Positions 31,720-41,271 of a stretch of DNA of 64,000 bases are shown in pieces. The notes beneath the pieces are model-generated. The model ran no database searches. It saw nothing but the letters and a program-made list of their open reading frames with translations, and had not been told where the DNA came from. Source of the DNA: Nitrospira sp. (GTDB taxonomy: Bacteria; Nitrospirota; Nitrospiria; Nitrospirales; Nitrospiraceae). Location: assembly GCA_005116745.1 (NCBI GenBank), contig SWDS01000010.1:274332-338331 (forward strand). Reading direction: 5' to 3'. The translations under genes were made by a program, and so were the position numbers. Position 1 is the first letter of the stretch; every line of letters starts with the position of its first letter.

Positions 31720-32487
31720 ATGCTTATTTCCGTCATCAATCATACCAACGGCAAGATTCTGGATGAGCATGTGCAGGTCGCCTTGCGGGCGATCAACCGG
31801 CAAATTCGCGAAGACTATGAACCCTATTGGCACATCGGAGGGGAGCTCCGATTGGAGGGGAAAAGCGGCAAGAAGCCGTCGAAGCAGAGTCTTGCCGACA
31901 TGCGGGGCGATGCCGTGTTGTATTTATGGGACTCGATGGATGTCGACGACGCGCTCGGCTATCACGACCGCAATAATGCGGGGGTGCCCTACGGCTTTGT
32001 TTTTACCGAGCTGGCGAAACAGCTGAAGGAAGATTGGACGGTTACCTTGTCGCATGAAGCGCTGGAGTTGCTCGGAGATTCGGAGGTGAATCTGCTGGTT
32101 CAAGGCCCGCATCCAGCTGATACAAAGCGGACGGTTTTTCATTGGTATGAAATGTGTGACGCCGTGCAGGCGGAAATCTATGAGATCGACGGAGTCAACG
32201 TCTCGAATTTTGTTCTACCCTTGTACTTCACGGGTGGCGAGGAGAAAGGCGGCCGGAACGATTTCCTTGGTCGAGCCTATCAAGGTAAGACCTTGCACTC
32301 ATTTGGAGTGAATCCTGGCGGATATGTCGGGTACTTCGACCCCGAAAAGGGAGACCATGACACATTTTCAATAGACGGAGACCAGGTGGCAGCGAGACGT
32401 CTGAAGTTCAAGTCCCAGGCTAAAGGCGCGCGGCGTGGGATTCGATATCAGCGATATGCCGCACAATCATCCAGGAGGCGAAGATGA
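31720..32487 (+). CDS. Putative zincin-like protein with SHEALELLGD motif
   Basis: This 255-residue protein starts at the ATG at 31720 with AAAAGGGAG upstream. The central WTVTLSHEALELLGDSEVNLL looks like the helix of a zinc peptidase of the HExxE/SHEALE type found in uncharacterised bacterial families, with a possible third ligand in HWYEMCDAVQAE. There is no signal peptide. It lies 70 bases behind the astacin-like protease and overlaps a small downstream frame. Peptidase activity is inferred from the motif only. Confidence 0.65.
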   Translation: MLISVINHTNGKILDEHVQVALRAINRQIREDYEPYWHIGGELRLEGKSGKKPSKQSLADMRGDAVLYLWDSMDVDDALGYHDRNNAGVPYGFVFTELAKQLKEDWTVTLSHEALELLGDSEVNLLVQGPHPADTKRTVFHWYEMCDAVQAEIYEIDGVNVSNFVLPLYFTGGEEKGGRNDFLGRAYQGKTLHSFGVNPGGYVGYFDPEKGDHDTFSIDGDQVAARRLKFKSQAKGARRGIRYQRYAAQSSRRRR

Positions 32488-32555
32488 AGAGACAAGGGCT
32501 TGTTCTCAAATACAGGGTTATCGTGGCAATGCTGGTTACGAATCATCACCAATAG
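32484..32555 (+). CDS. Possible 23-residue small ORF
   Basis: ATG at 32484 overlaps the preceding stop (ATGA) and has a perfect AGGAGG at 32473-32478. The peptide is basic with a short hydrophobic core (YRVIVAMLV). A second tiny frame (32576-32623, 15 codons) also has a good AGGGAG site. They could be leader peptides or remnants of a frame-broken start of the following amidase. Coding is uncertain. Confidence 0.3.
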   Translation: MKRQGLVLKYRVIVAMLVTNHHQ

Positions 32556-32619
32556 CGTCATAGAGGGAGATCGTAATGAGGCGCAAAGGCAGTGTGCTCC
32601 AAGGAGACAACGATCCCCA

Positions 32620-33468
32620 TTGAGAAGAAGCAAGGCTCGGACGATCGCTATTGCGCGAAGTTCAGGCCTGTCCATCGAAGACCATCGCTTGGTGGGAGAT
32701 GACGTCTCCTTCGTCGAGACCCCAAACCAAAGAGGAGTCCTTGCTCCACGCTATCTGGTGTTCCATTACACCGCTGGGAAAAGTGCCACGAGTTCAATCA
32801 CCTGGTTGATAAACCAGGAATCGAAGGCCTCCGCTCATATCGTACTAGGCAGGGATGGCTCGATTACTCAACTTGCTCCGTTCAACGTCAAGACGTGGCA
32901 CGCGGGCATGAGTCATTGGGATGGGTTGAGCGGCCTGAACAGTTATGCCATTGGAATAGAGATGGATAATGCAGGCCCGCTCACGAAAGTCGGCGACAAG
33001 TATCAGGCCTGGTTCGGCACGCTCTACGACGAGGATCAAGTCAGCTATAGCAGGCACAGACTGGACGGTGAACTACGCTGGTGGCATGCCTACACCGAAG
33101 TGCAGATCCAAGGCGCCTTGGATCTCGCACAACTCCTGGTTCGACGCTACGATCTGAAGGATGTGATAGGCCATGACGATATCGCTCCCGACCGAAAGCG
33201 AGATCCCGGTCCCGCCTTCCCATTGGAGCATGTCCGTGCCTCGGTCCTGGGTCGTGAAGAAGAGGAGCCGGAGCGGTATGAAGTGACAGCGTCCACGCTG
33301 AATATTCGAAACGGTCCCGGTGTAGAGTTTCCCTCTGTTGCCGAACCGCTCAAGAAGGGAACGATGGTCGTGCTGTTGGAGAAGCGCGACCGATGGAACA
33401 GGGTGGAACTGGCAAAGAATGGAGATATTGAAGGTTGGGTGCATAACCGGTTCTTGGCCAAGATCTGA
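32620..33468 (+). CDS. N-acetylmuramoyl-L-alanine amidase with SH3 domain
   Basis: An Amidase_2 (AmpD/AmiD-like) domain cuts the amide between muramic acid and stem peptide. Counting from the TTG at 32620, the zinc ligands are His49 in VFHYTAG, His185 in VIGHDDIAP and Asp195 in KRDPGPAF, with the family WHAG at His94. A bacterial SH3 domain (STLNIRNGPGVEFPSV to GWVHNRFLAKI) ends the protein. The start is uncertain: the frame continues upstream to a TTG at 32500, the best ribosome sites belong to other frames, and no signal peptide is seen. Confidence 0.8.
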   Translation: MRRSKARTIAIARSSGLSIEDHRLVGDDVSFVETPNQRGVLAPRYLVFHYTAGKSATSSITWLINQESKASAHIVLGRDGSITQLAPFNVKTWHAGMSHWDGLSGLNSYAIGIEMDNAGPLTKVGDKYQAWFGTLYDEDQVSYSRHRLDGELRWWHAYTEVQIQGALDLAQLLVRRYDLKDVIGHDDIAPDRKRDPGPAFPLEHVRASVLGREEEEPERYEVTASTLNIRNGPGVEFPSVAEPLKKGTMVVLLEKRDRWNRVELAKNGDIEGWVHNRFLAKI

Positions 33469-33905
33469 GGCTTCAAGAGTATAGCTATTCTATTGATGAA
33501 CCAGGCTGAGTTACTGAGAAAGGCTTCCCGTGGCTCCTGCCGTGTAAGCAGTGACCGATATCGTCTGTACTCTCGTCCAACCGACTCCCTTCAGTGCCCT
33601 CGTCTCTTGTAGCTAGATTGCTCCCAGCGAAATACGAAAGACACAAGCACCCGGTGCTACACAGCGCTTCAATTGCCCCTTCCTGCCCCAATTTCACGAT
33701 CAGCGCTGTCTAGGCAAGTAGACAGCGTAACGTTCTGTATTTATTAACATTGCGTGGTTTTGGCGTAGCTGCTGGTTCATCCTGTAGAAAAAATCGCCAC
33801 AAACGAACGATGAGTTTCCCCTATCTGAATCGCTCTAACAATCTGTTTTGACGAGATATTTCCCATTGATGCTGTTCGTTGCCGTTTTTCGGCACAGCGA
33901 TTGCT
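33469..33905. other. Intergenic region upstream of the first giant oxidase
   Basis: No supported gene. A weak promoter-like pair, TAGACA (33719-33724) and TATTAA (33742-33747) with 17-base spacing, points toward the oxidase gene and would give a leader of about 410 bases. The downstream part of that leader is strongly structured and is listed separately. Confidence 0.35.
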
Positions 33906-34041
33906 GACAATAATTGTCGCTGGTGAAGGTATGGGTGATTTTGGACCGGCCTCCGAATGACCCATTCCTTCGCAAGAAGGAACCCTTCACCAGCTCTTAC
34001 CCCTCCTGAGATGCGAGGCCGGAAGTGGTTCGGAGGCCGGT
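33906..34041 (+). promoter_or_regulatory. Palindrome and nested inverted repeats in the oxidase leader
   Basis: GACAATAATTGTC (33906-33918) is a perfect 6-1-6 palindrome resembling operators of Fur-family metal regulators. It is followed by an 11-base inverted repeat (33919-33929 with 33984-33994), a 6-base pair of arms (33931-33936 with 33960-33965), a TTCCTTC/GAAGGAA hairpin with GCAA loop (33965-33982), and a 13-base perfect repeat (33945-33957 with 34029-34041). The last crosses the first, so they could be alternative or pseudoknot pairings. All lie before the oxidase start at 34167. Confidence 0.5.
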
Positions 34042-34166
34042 TCTTGTTCATAGAGATGATGAAGAGAGGATTCTTCAAAAGAGAGGATTCTTCACATGAT
34101 GATCAACCAGCAGTTGTCAACTCACTGCCTAATAGGGCAGCAACACCAGGGAGAGGAGGCCGAGAC

Positions 34167-37100
34167 ATGAGGTCTATTCAGTTTAAGCAGTACTGGAGGT
34201 GGAGGTGGTCTAGTGCGGTGCGGATGCTCCAGTCCGTGTTGTTAACGGGCAGTCTGCTTATCGCACCCGGGTTGTTTGCGGCGGAATCGGGTGATCGTCA
34301 GCATGGGGGGCATGCGACACCGGTGGCAATGCCGGGCTGGACTCAACAGCTGAAGGGGCAGACGGTGGTAGAGAATGCCATCGAAGGGCGCGCCGACAAT
34401 GCGCAAAAGATGGAGATGCAGCATCATCGCCTGATGGAGAAGCTCGGACAGCAGGCTCAAACTGATGCCCAGGTGCAACAGACGTCTGGCGCATTCAATG
34501 GCATGTCGATGATGCACCAGTACATGGGGCAGGATGGAAGCAGCTTCCTTCTCATGACGGATCCAGGAAAGGGTGAACCGGTCCTCAACTCTGGAGGGAA
34601 GTGCCCTGCCGGCGTGCCGGTGAAACAGTTCGATGTGTCGATGGTCAACATCGAGATCACATTAAACCGTTGGCTCGATTTTTATCCGGGCTATATGTAT
34701 GTGTTGTTGGAAGATCTCGATAAGGTTCGAGAGGAAGAAGCAAAGAACAAAGACGCTCGAGAGAAGGATGGATTTGATACGGGCGCTGTCACGACCGGTT
34801 TGCAAGGCGATATGATTCAGCCGCTCGTCATGCGGGCGAATCCCGGTGACTGCGTGAAAATGACGCTGCGCAATCAAATGGAAGGTGAGGATGGGAGTCT
34901 CTTCATTCAGGCGTCCAGCATGGTCGTGAGCTCGACGGGCAAGCCGGCGACAACCACGAACCCTGAATCTATTGTGGCGCCAGGCAAGGCGCAAGAATTT
35001 GAGTGGTATCTTCATCCACAGATGCAGGAGGGGGTGCGCCAGTTTCATTCCTTCAGCCATGACCGCGAGCTGACGGTGTTGGGCCTCTTCGGGGCGTTCG
35101 TTGTGGAGCCGAAGGGTTCCAAGTACGTCGATGCCTTGGGGAGTGGGGGGCCTGCGCCTGAGGTGAAGAGTGGTTGGCAGGTCAATATTGATAATGGGTC
35201 AGGACCGGATTTCCGTGAGTTCGTGCTCTTCTATCATGAGATCGGCGACGAAGCGTTCCGACCACTAAACAAGAAGGGCGACTTCCTGCCTCAGCGTGAC
35301 CCGCTAACGGACGCCTATCGTCCGGGTGGTCGTGGAATTAACTATCGCAGTGAGCCGTTCGGGATCGATCAGATGCATCTTCAGCACGAGTATTTCGGGT
35401 TTGAAGATGAATCGATGGCCTATAGTTCCTATACGTTCGGCGATACGCCGACCACGATCGCCCGTGGCTACTTGGGCGATCCAGTGAAGTGGCGGATTGT
35501 TCACGGTGGTTCAGAAGTGTTCCATTCACATCATCCGCATAGTGGGACGATACGGTGGCAGCGGAGCCCCGGCACTGAGCCCAACAATCTTTGGGCCATG
35601 GGTGCGGATGGGCCTGTGAAGTATCCGGTGGTGCGAACCAAGTCCGATCGTGTGGACGTGGAAGTCATCGGTCCATCAGAAGCATTGGATCTTGAGCCAG
35701 AATGCGGCGGCGGCGGGTGTCAGCACCTTGCCGGTGAGTTCCTCTATCACTGCCATGTGGCCCACCATTATGTGGCTGGGATGTGGGGCTACGGTCGGTT
35801 CTACAATACGCTCCAAGTAGGAGCGGCACACACGGACAGCATGCCGGATCTCCGGGAATTGCCGGATCGTCAAGGCCGGATGAAGCTCGGTGTCTCTTCG
35901 GATAAGTTGATCGGCACCACGGTCGATTGGTTCGGAAAGACGTTTAAGATTGTCGATAAGGGTCAGAAGACCAACTGGAAGTCTAACCCGGTCGTGGTGA
36001 ACATCAAGGATTGGGTTGAGATGTTTGTCCCGGCACAAGGAAAGCCGGGCCATACCGAAGATGAAAAAGGGCAGATCCTGTCCTACGATTCAACGGTGTG
36101 GGATTGGAAGTGGGACGGGAATATCGCGCGCGGTGAACGGGAAAGTACTGCGCAGAATCCCAAATATGCATGGGCGGCCAAGTGGGATGACAGCACCAGG
36201 CCTGCCATTTTGTTCGACCCGACCACAGCCAAAATGGCGTGGCCGTTGTTCAAACCACATTTCGGCAAACGTGTGCCGTTCTCAGCGAACCATAGCGGCG
36301 CGCCCTGGCTGGAACCGATTCACCAGGATGAAAATGGCGAGCGGACCTCCGAGCCGGCCAAGCCGGGTGAGCAGGGTCGATGGAGTCTCTGTCCGGATAA
36401 TGCCAATCGCAAGCACTACAACATCCACTTCGTGCGGATGCCAATCACTCTGGCCAAGAAGCAGGGGAAAGAGCCGGCTATGGTCGATAAGGACGGCTTG
36501 ATCTACGTGCTTCATGAGGAAGAGCGTTTGACCAGAGCGAATGACGATTTGAAGCTCCCCGCGGTCATTCGTGCCAACGTGTATGACTGTGTGGATGTGC
36601 TGCTGACGAGCGAGTGGGATGACGACGACTACACGAATTTCCAGTCGTCCAAGATCAACATCCACCCTCATTTCTTCCAGTTCGACACGGGGAACTCGGA
36701 TGGTGTGATTTCAGGGTTTGAGTATGAGATGTCGGTCCGGCCCTTCACCATGTGGGGGAAGAAGACCAAGCATGGGTTGCCGGCGCCAATGGTCGGTAAA
36801 CTGGTTAGTGGGGCGAAGGCCGGTGCTAAGTCGGTCAAAATCCAGATGGCTCCAGGCGCGACGAAGTTTCATGTGAATACCGAAGTCATGATTGGGATGG
36901 ATTGTTTGGAGAAAGGTAACGATCCCACAGCATCATTGCCTCGAGATAAGAGCTGTCAGGAAGTGGCACGGATCAAGGAAATCACGGGTGATCAGATTAC
37001 GTTCTTCAAGCCACTCAAGAACAGTCACCCGGCGAATGATCTTGTGTCGCCGGAGTTTGTCCGCTATCGCTGGTGGGTGGACGTAGATCTGGGGACCGTG

Positions 37101-39110
37101 TTCTGGCATGACCACGCGTTTGGCGCAACGACCTGGCCACATGGCGGGTTCGGCGTGACGATCGTGGAACCGTTCGGATCCACCTATCATGATCCGAAGA
37201 ACGGCAAGTTGGTCTACAGTGGTCCGATTGCGGACATCCACAGCAACGAGCCGATTGGGGCCGGTGTGAGTGGCAGTTTCCGTGAACTGATGGTATCGAT
37301 CCATGACACGGTGCCGCACACTGTGAACGTGATCGAGGCCGGCAATCCTCCTGGACAACCGGTAGAAGTGGCGTTGGAAGCCGGCAAGACGGTGTCGTTC
37401 CAGATGCCGGAACATATCCTGAATGCGCCGAATAAGTACATCAACGGCGGGACGCATACGACCGGCAGTGGCTTCAATTTCCGCGCGGCTCCGTTTGCAC
37501 AACGCCTGTCCAACAATCCGGATACGTCGAAGCTGTTCAGCAGCGCGATCCATGGAGACCCGGGTACGCCATTGGTCCGCGCGTACACAGGCGACACCAT
37601 GGTGTTTCGTCTGTTGCATCAGCTGATGAACGAATCCCATGTGTGGACCATTTCGGGCCATACCTTCCTCACAGAACGGTATGCGGCGGATGCCAATCGG
37701 AAGAACTCGATTCACGTCGGGATTGCCGAACGGTATGATTTGGTCACAAAGGCTGGCGGATTCCAGGGCATGCCTGGTGACTACATCCACTTTAATGGCA
37801 GAAGTTCACACTTCGCGGAAGGTGGATGGGGTATCCTTCGGGTGCTTGATCAGCAAGTTCCCGACTTGATGCCTCTGCCGAAGGGGACCAATCCTTTGAG
37901 CATTCCTGCCACGCCGAGCTCCGTCTGCCCGGCGGATGCACCGGTGAAGAACTTCAGTGTGGTGGCATTGGATCGCCCCATGAAGTTGAATCCGAAGGCG
38001 CCGGACGTGATCGAAGTGGATTTCGAGCGGAAGATTGAAATGACCATGCCGGAAGGCAAGATCTTCGCGCTTGAAGGGGAGGCGACAACGGTGTCCAGCG
38101 GTGCAACGCCGCATCCGCTGACGCTACGGGCCAATTTGGGCGACTGTATCAAGGTGAATTTGACCAATAAGATGAAGGCGAGCCGGGCCTCGTTCTTTGC
38201 GCCTGGATTGGCCTTTGATCCGAAGGACAGCCAAGGTTTAAACGTCGGCAACAATGGTGGCGACCAGACCATTGGCCCAGGTGAAAAGCGTCAGTATACC
38301 TACTATGCGCATCCGTCGAACAAGGAGACGACCTCCTTGGTGTGGGACGGTGGCAACATCGTGGTGAACCCACGGAACGGATTGTATGGCGCGATCATTG
38401 TGGGCCCACGGGGATCTCAGTACCGTGACCCGGTGACCGGTGGGGACATTTCACAGAAGAATTCCTGGCGAGCGGACGTGATCGTGGATACGACGCTCCC
38501 AGAGAACATAGGTAAACGGAACTACCGAGACGTAGCCCTTTTCTTTCAAGATGAGGACAACATCATCGGAACGGCATTCATGCCGTATGTTCAGAATGTC
38601 GCGGGGTTGACGTCTGTCAACTACCGCGCGGAGCCGTACAAGTTCCGTGAGGAGCAAGGTTGTTCGCTGGGTAAGATTTTCCAGCCTTGCGTCGTAGGCA
38701 AGCCGGAAGATCCGGCGACGCCTGTCATCGAGGCCCATGCCGGTGATGCGCTGCGCATCCACGTGATCGGCGCCAATAGCGAGCAAAACGGGATGTTCGG
38801 GATCGAAGGCCATGAGTGGCCGATCGAACCGTATATGCCGGGTGCCGATATGATCAGTGTGGTGGAGTACGCCGGTTCTGAAACCCTCGATGTGTTCCTC
38901 CGGGGTGGTGCGGGTGGTCCGTACCGTCAAGTTGGTGACTTCGTGTGGTCGAATCAGCGGTTGCCCTACACGCAGTCCGGACAGTGGGGGTATCTCCGAG
39001 TATTGCCGGCTGGTGATACACGGATTCAACCACTCGGCGCTGTCGGAGCCGCAGTTAAGCGGGCTGACCTGGCACCGCAACCTAAAGCTACTCCGACCGC
39101 GATGAAATAG
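34167..39110 (+). CDS. Giant exported multicopper oxidase 1
   Basis: This 1647-residue protein has a signal peptide ending about residue 40 (APGLFAAES) and a GAGAGGAGG ribosome site, which fixes the start at 34167 although the frame is open earlier. Copper motifs: HSHHPH (453-458), HCHVAHHYVAGM with type 1 ligands Cys529, His534 and Met539, HPHFF (833-837), and WHDHAFG with His981 and His983. So one full set of type 1 and trinuclear centre ligands is present, with the HCH block before the HxH blocks. The last third repeats the fold without ligands. Size and motif order recall Mn(II) oxidases such as MofA. No haem motif is present. A strong terminator follows. Confidence 0.88.
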   Translation: MRSIQFKQYWRWRWSSAVRMLQSVLLTGSLLIAPGLFAAESGDRQHGGHATPVAMPGWTQQLKGQTVVENAIEGRADNAQKMEMQHHRLMEKLGQQAQTDAQVQQTSGAFNGMSMMHQYMGQDGSSFLLMTDPGKGEPVLNSGGKCPAGVPVKQFDVSMVNIEITLNRWLDFYPGYMYVLLEDLDKVREEEAKNKDAREKDGFDTGAVTTGLQGDMIQPLVMRANPGDCVKMTLRNQMEGEDGSLFIQASSMVVSSTGKPATTTNPESIVAPGKAQEFEWYLHPQMQEGVRQFHSFSHDRELTVLGLFGAFVVEPKGSKYVDALGSGGPAPEVKSGWQVNIDNGSGPDFREFVLFYHEIGDEAFRPLNKKGDFLPQRDPLTDAYRPGGRGINYRSEPFGIDQMHLQHEYFGFEDESMAYSSYTFGDTPTTIARGYLGDPVKWRIVHGGSEVFHSHHPHSGTIRWQRSPGTEPNNLWAMGADGPVKYPVVRTKSDRVDVEVIGPSEALDLEPECGGGGCQHLAGEFLYHCHVAHHYVAGMWGYGRFYNTLQVGAAHTDSMPDLRELPDRQGRMKLGVSSDKLIGTTVDWFGKTFKIVDKGQKTNWKSNPVVVNIKDWVEMFVPAQGKPGHTEDEKGQILSYDSTVWDWKWDGNIARGERESTAQNPKYAWAAKWDDSTRPAILFDPTTAKMAWPLFKPHFGKRVPFSANHSGAPWLEPIHQDENGERTSEPAKPGEQGRWSLCPDNANRKHYNIHFVRMPITLAKKQGKEPAMVDKDGLIYVLHEEERLTRANDDLKLPAVIRANVYDCVDVLLTSEWDDDDYTNFQSSKINIHPHFFQFDTGNSDGVISGFEYEMSVRPFTMWGKKTKHGLPAPMVGKLVSGAKAGAKSVKIQMAPGATKFHVNTEVMIGMDCLEKGNDPTASLPRDKSCQEVARIKEITGDQITFFKPLKNSHPANDLVSPEFVRYRWWVDVDLGTVFWHDHAFGATTWPHGGFGVTIVEPFGSTYHDPKNGKLVYSGPIADIHSNEPIGAGVSGSFRELMVSIHDTVPHTVNVIEAGNPPGQPVEVALEAGKTVSFQMPEHILNAPNKYINGGTHTTGSGFNFRAAPFAQRLSNNPDTSKLFSSAIHGDPGTPLVRAYTGDTMVFRLLHQLMNESHVWTISGHTFLTERYAADANRKNSIHVGIAERYDLVTKAGGFQGMPGDYIHFNGRSSHFAEGGWGILRVLDQQVPDLMPLPKGTNPLSIPATPSSVCPADAPVKNFSVVALDRPMKLNPKAPDVIEVDFERKIEMTMPEGKIFALEGEATTVSSGATPHPLTLRANLGDCIKVNLTNKMKASRASFFAPGLAFDPKDSQGLNVGNNGGDQTIGPGEKRQYTYYAHPSNKETTSLVWDGGNIVVNPRNGLYGAIIVGPRGSQYRDPVTGGDISQKNSWRADVIVDTTLPENIGKRNYRDVALFFQDEDNIIGTAFMPYVQNVAGLTSVNYRAEPYKFREEQGCSLGKIFQPCVVGKPEDPATPVIEAHAGDALRIHVIGANSEQNGMFGIEGHEWPIEPYMPGADMISVVEYAGSETLDVFLRGGAGGPYRQVGDFVWSNQRLPYTQSGQWGYLRVLPAGDTRIQPLGAVGAAVKRADLAPQPKATPTAMK

Positions 39111-39134
39111 CGGAACGGAGAGAGTGTCGCATCT

Positions 39135-39179
39135 GTGGGGGAGTCGCCTGTTTCATGCGGCTCCCCCACTTGCGTTTTT
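39135..39179 (+). terminator. Rho-independent terminator after oxidase 1
   Basis: Thirteen-base arms GTGGGGGAGTCGC (39135-39147) and GCGGCTCCCCCAC (39157-39169), with one wobble pair and a nine-base loop, are followed by TTGCGTTTTT. Confidence 0.85.
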
Positions 39180-39313
39180 GGTAGGATGCACAGGGATCTC
39201 GAGAAGGATCATTGAGGACGTGCGCACTGGGAATGGCATGGAGACGGGTATGCAGGGGAAAGACTGAATACTCACTAGAGGTGACGAGGCGAGGGAGGCT
39301 GGAGGGATCGAAC

Positions 39314-40246
39314 ATGAAGCTCATAACTCGATGTATGGTGGGGCTGGTCTTGTTGTCGTTGTCCGCCCCGGCGCTTGCGTATCAGGAAATGACGGTGTCG
39401 GATGGCGGGACGATCACAGGTACTGTGAAGCTCGATGGGCTGGTTCCCAAGCCAAAGGGCTACAATCTCACGACGTTGCCGGACCAATTCTATTGTGGGC
39501 GGATTTCCGATGGGCAGGGCTGGCGTATTCTACAGCCGTTCCAGATTGGAGCAGTAGGCGAGTTTCGCGAGGTGGTGGTCTATCTGGAGGGAATCGAGAA
39601 GGGCAAGCCCTTTGAAGAAGAGAGTGTGCCGCAAATTGAAGCAAGAGACTGTCTCTTTCTCCCATTTACAACCATCGTGCGGGATGATCAATCGGTGACG
39701 GTGGTCAACATGGACCCTGTCATGCACGACATACAGGCGTATGAAACCTCACATCTCGGTGCGCGTGTGTTGTTCAACGTGCCGCTGCCGATGAATCCGG
39801 AGCATCCGCGAAACTTCAAGGATCGCAGTGATGTCGGACTATATCACAAGCACATGGCTGGCCCGCCCATGAAGCAGTTGGTGAATCTCAGTAAAGGCCG
39901 GCGGATCTTCGTGATGCAGTGCGGGTTTCATGCCTATATGGAGAGCTGGGGGATCGCGGTGAATAATCCCTACTTCGCGAAGACCGACGAACAGGGACGG
40001 TTCACCATCACCAATGTTCCTCCGGGTACTTACAAGTTGGTCGTCTGGCATCCGTATGTGAGGACACCGGTTGAGCAAACCATTACTGTGCGTCCGAAAG
40101 AGACGATGGAAACGACGCTGATGGTTCCGGCCCCGACGGGCCGGCTCTATGCTAATGAGGTCTTAGTGCACGATTATGTCCGCTACAATGTGACGGAAGA
40201 AGCCCAGAAAGAAATCGATCCCATGATCCAAAAACAGACACGCTGA
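39314..40246 (+). CDS. Exported cupredoxin-like protein with carboxypeptidase-regulatory-like domain 1
   Basis: This 310-residue protein has a signal peptide cleaved about SAPALA-YQ. The middle is cupredoxin-like: VNMDPVMHDIQ supplies His138, and MQCGFHAYM supplies Cys203, His206 and Met209, a loop spaced as in amicyanin (CxxHxxM). Residues about 220-280 (DEQGRFTITNVPPGTYKLVVWHP) form a carboxypeptidase regulatory-like beta sandwich. It probably carries a type 1 copper and could shuttle electrons from the oxidases. ATG at 39314 follows GGAGGGATC. It is the first gene after the oxidase terminator, and a SUMF1-fold gene follows three bases later. Confidence 0.8.
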   Translation: MKLITRCMVGLVLLSLSAPALAYQEMTVSDGGTITGTVKLDGLVPKPKGYNLTTLPDQFYCGRISDGQGWRILQPFQIGAVGEFREVVVYLEGIEKGKPFEEESVPQIEARDCLFLPFTTIVRDDQSVTVVNMDPVMHDIQAYETSHLGARVLFNVPLPMNPEHPRNFKDRSDVGLYHKHMAGPPMKQLVNLSKGRRIFVMQCGFHAYMESWGIAVNNPYFAKTDEQGRFTITNVPPGTYKLVVWHPYVRTPVEQTITVRPKETMETTLMVPAPTGRLYANEVLVHDYVRYNVTEEAQKEIDPMIQKQTR

Positions 40247-40249
40247 GGG

Positions 40250-41224
40250 ATGTTCGGATTGAGACAGGTTGAGGGACAGGCGCGATCACTCGTCGGTCTC
40301 AGGCAATATTCATGGATCGTTGTCTTGTGTAGTCTGCTGGGGCTTATGGCAGCCCCGGCGTGGGCTGATCACGAAGGCTCCAAGCAGCCCCCACTGTGGA
40401 CTCCACAAGATGAAGCGGAGCGATTGGGCGCCATGGAGGTGCCGGGTGGAATGGTACTGGTTCCGGCAGGATCGTTTCTCATGGGGAGTGATCCTCGAAA
40501 GGACCGTGCCGCCGGTCCGCAGGAACAGCCGCAGCACCAAGTCTATGTTGATACCTTCACGATCGACCGGTTCGAGGTGTCAAACGTTACGTATCTTAGA
40601 TTCGTGCTTGGGACTGGAGTCGCCTGGCCGAAATTCTGGCGAGAGAATCCCTTTCCGGAAAAGGCTGCCCTCCACCCCGTGATTAACGTCAGTTGGTATG
40701 AAGCCGACGCCTTTTGTCGATGGGCCGGCAAACGGCTCCCCACTGAAGCCGAATGGGAGAAGGCGGCACGTGGGGGGGACGGTCGGATTTTCCCGTGGGG
40801 CAACGAACCGGCCGGTTGGATCAAGAGCAATATCGCCCATCCTGGGTCGAAGCGTGGATTTAAGTACCCACCGCTCGCCAATATCAATCGCTATGACAAA
40901 GGTGCCAGCCCATACGGCGCCTACCAAATGGCGGGTAATGTCAGCGAATGGGTGTCGGATTGGTTTGATCCTGAGTACTATCGGCAGGGTCACGACAAAA
41001 ATCCGCCAGGGCCCAAGAACGGAGAACTCAAAGTGTTTCGTGGAGGGTCTTGGAATGAAGACCCGGAGGTTGCTCGCTCCGCCGGCCGCAATGCCGGTCC
41101 CCCAGATCGGGAGAGTTATCTGACGGGGTTTCGCTGTGCGAAGTCTGGAGACGATGGAAATGGTGACGCGTCGAATATCGACCAAGATGGTACCGCACTG
41201 ACAGTGATGTGGTTTCCCGAATGA
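40250..41224 (+). CDS. Exported SUMF1-fold protein 1
   Basis: A 324-residue protein with a signal sequence (about residues 20-40, ending APAWA) and a complete formylglycine-generating-enzyme fold: MVLVPAGSFLMGSDP, ADAFCRWAGKRLPTEAEWEK, MAGNVSEWVSDWFDPEYY, FRGGSWNED and the final GFRCAKS. The catalytic cysteine pair of true FGE, which should follow the RGGSW segment, is absent (RGGSWNEDPEVARSAGR). It is therefore probably a binding or scaffold protein rather than a sulfatase activator; no sulfatase gene is in the window. It lies three bases behind the cupredoxin-like gene. Confidence 0.85.
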   Translation: MFGLRQVEGQARSLVGLRQYSWIVVLCSLLGLMAAPAWADHEGSKQPPLWTPQDEAERLGAMEVPGGMVLVPAGSFLMGSDPRKDRAAGPQEQPQHQVYVDTFTIDRFEVSNVTYLRFVLGTGVAWPKFWRENPFPEKAALHPVINVSWYEADAFCRWAGKRLPTEAEWEKAARGGDGRIFPWGNEPAGWIKSNIAHPGSKRGFKYPPLANINRYDKGASPYGAYQMAGNVSEWVSDWFDPEYYRQGHDKNPPGPKNGELKVFRGGSWNEDPEVARSAGRNAGPPDRESYLTGFRCAKSGDDGNGDASNIDQDGTALTVMWFPE

Positions 41225-41271
41225 CGGACGATATGCGATGAATCATAAGATCAGGGATGAAAGGTAAAATC

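Noticed and set aside
34064..34094. CRISPR-like or regulatory repeat (GAGAGGATTCTTCA twice)
   Set aside because: Only two 14-base copies 17 bases apart, without spacers of regular length. It looks like a small tandem duplication in the leader.
35700..35760. Haem-binding CxxCH site in oxidase 1
   Set aside because: The two cysteines are in CGGGGCQH, which has four residues between them. It is probably a disulfide pair just before the HCH block.
40250..41224. Formylglycine-generating sulfatase activator
   Set aside because: The catalytic cysteine pair is missing and no sulfatase lies in the window.
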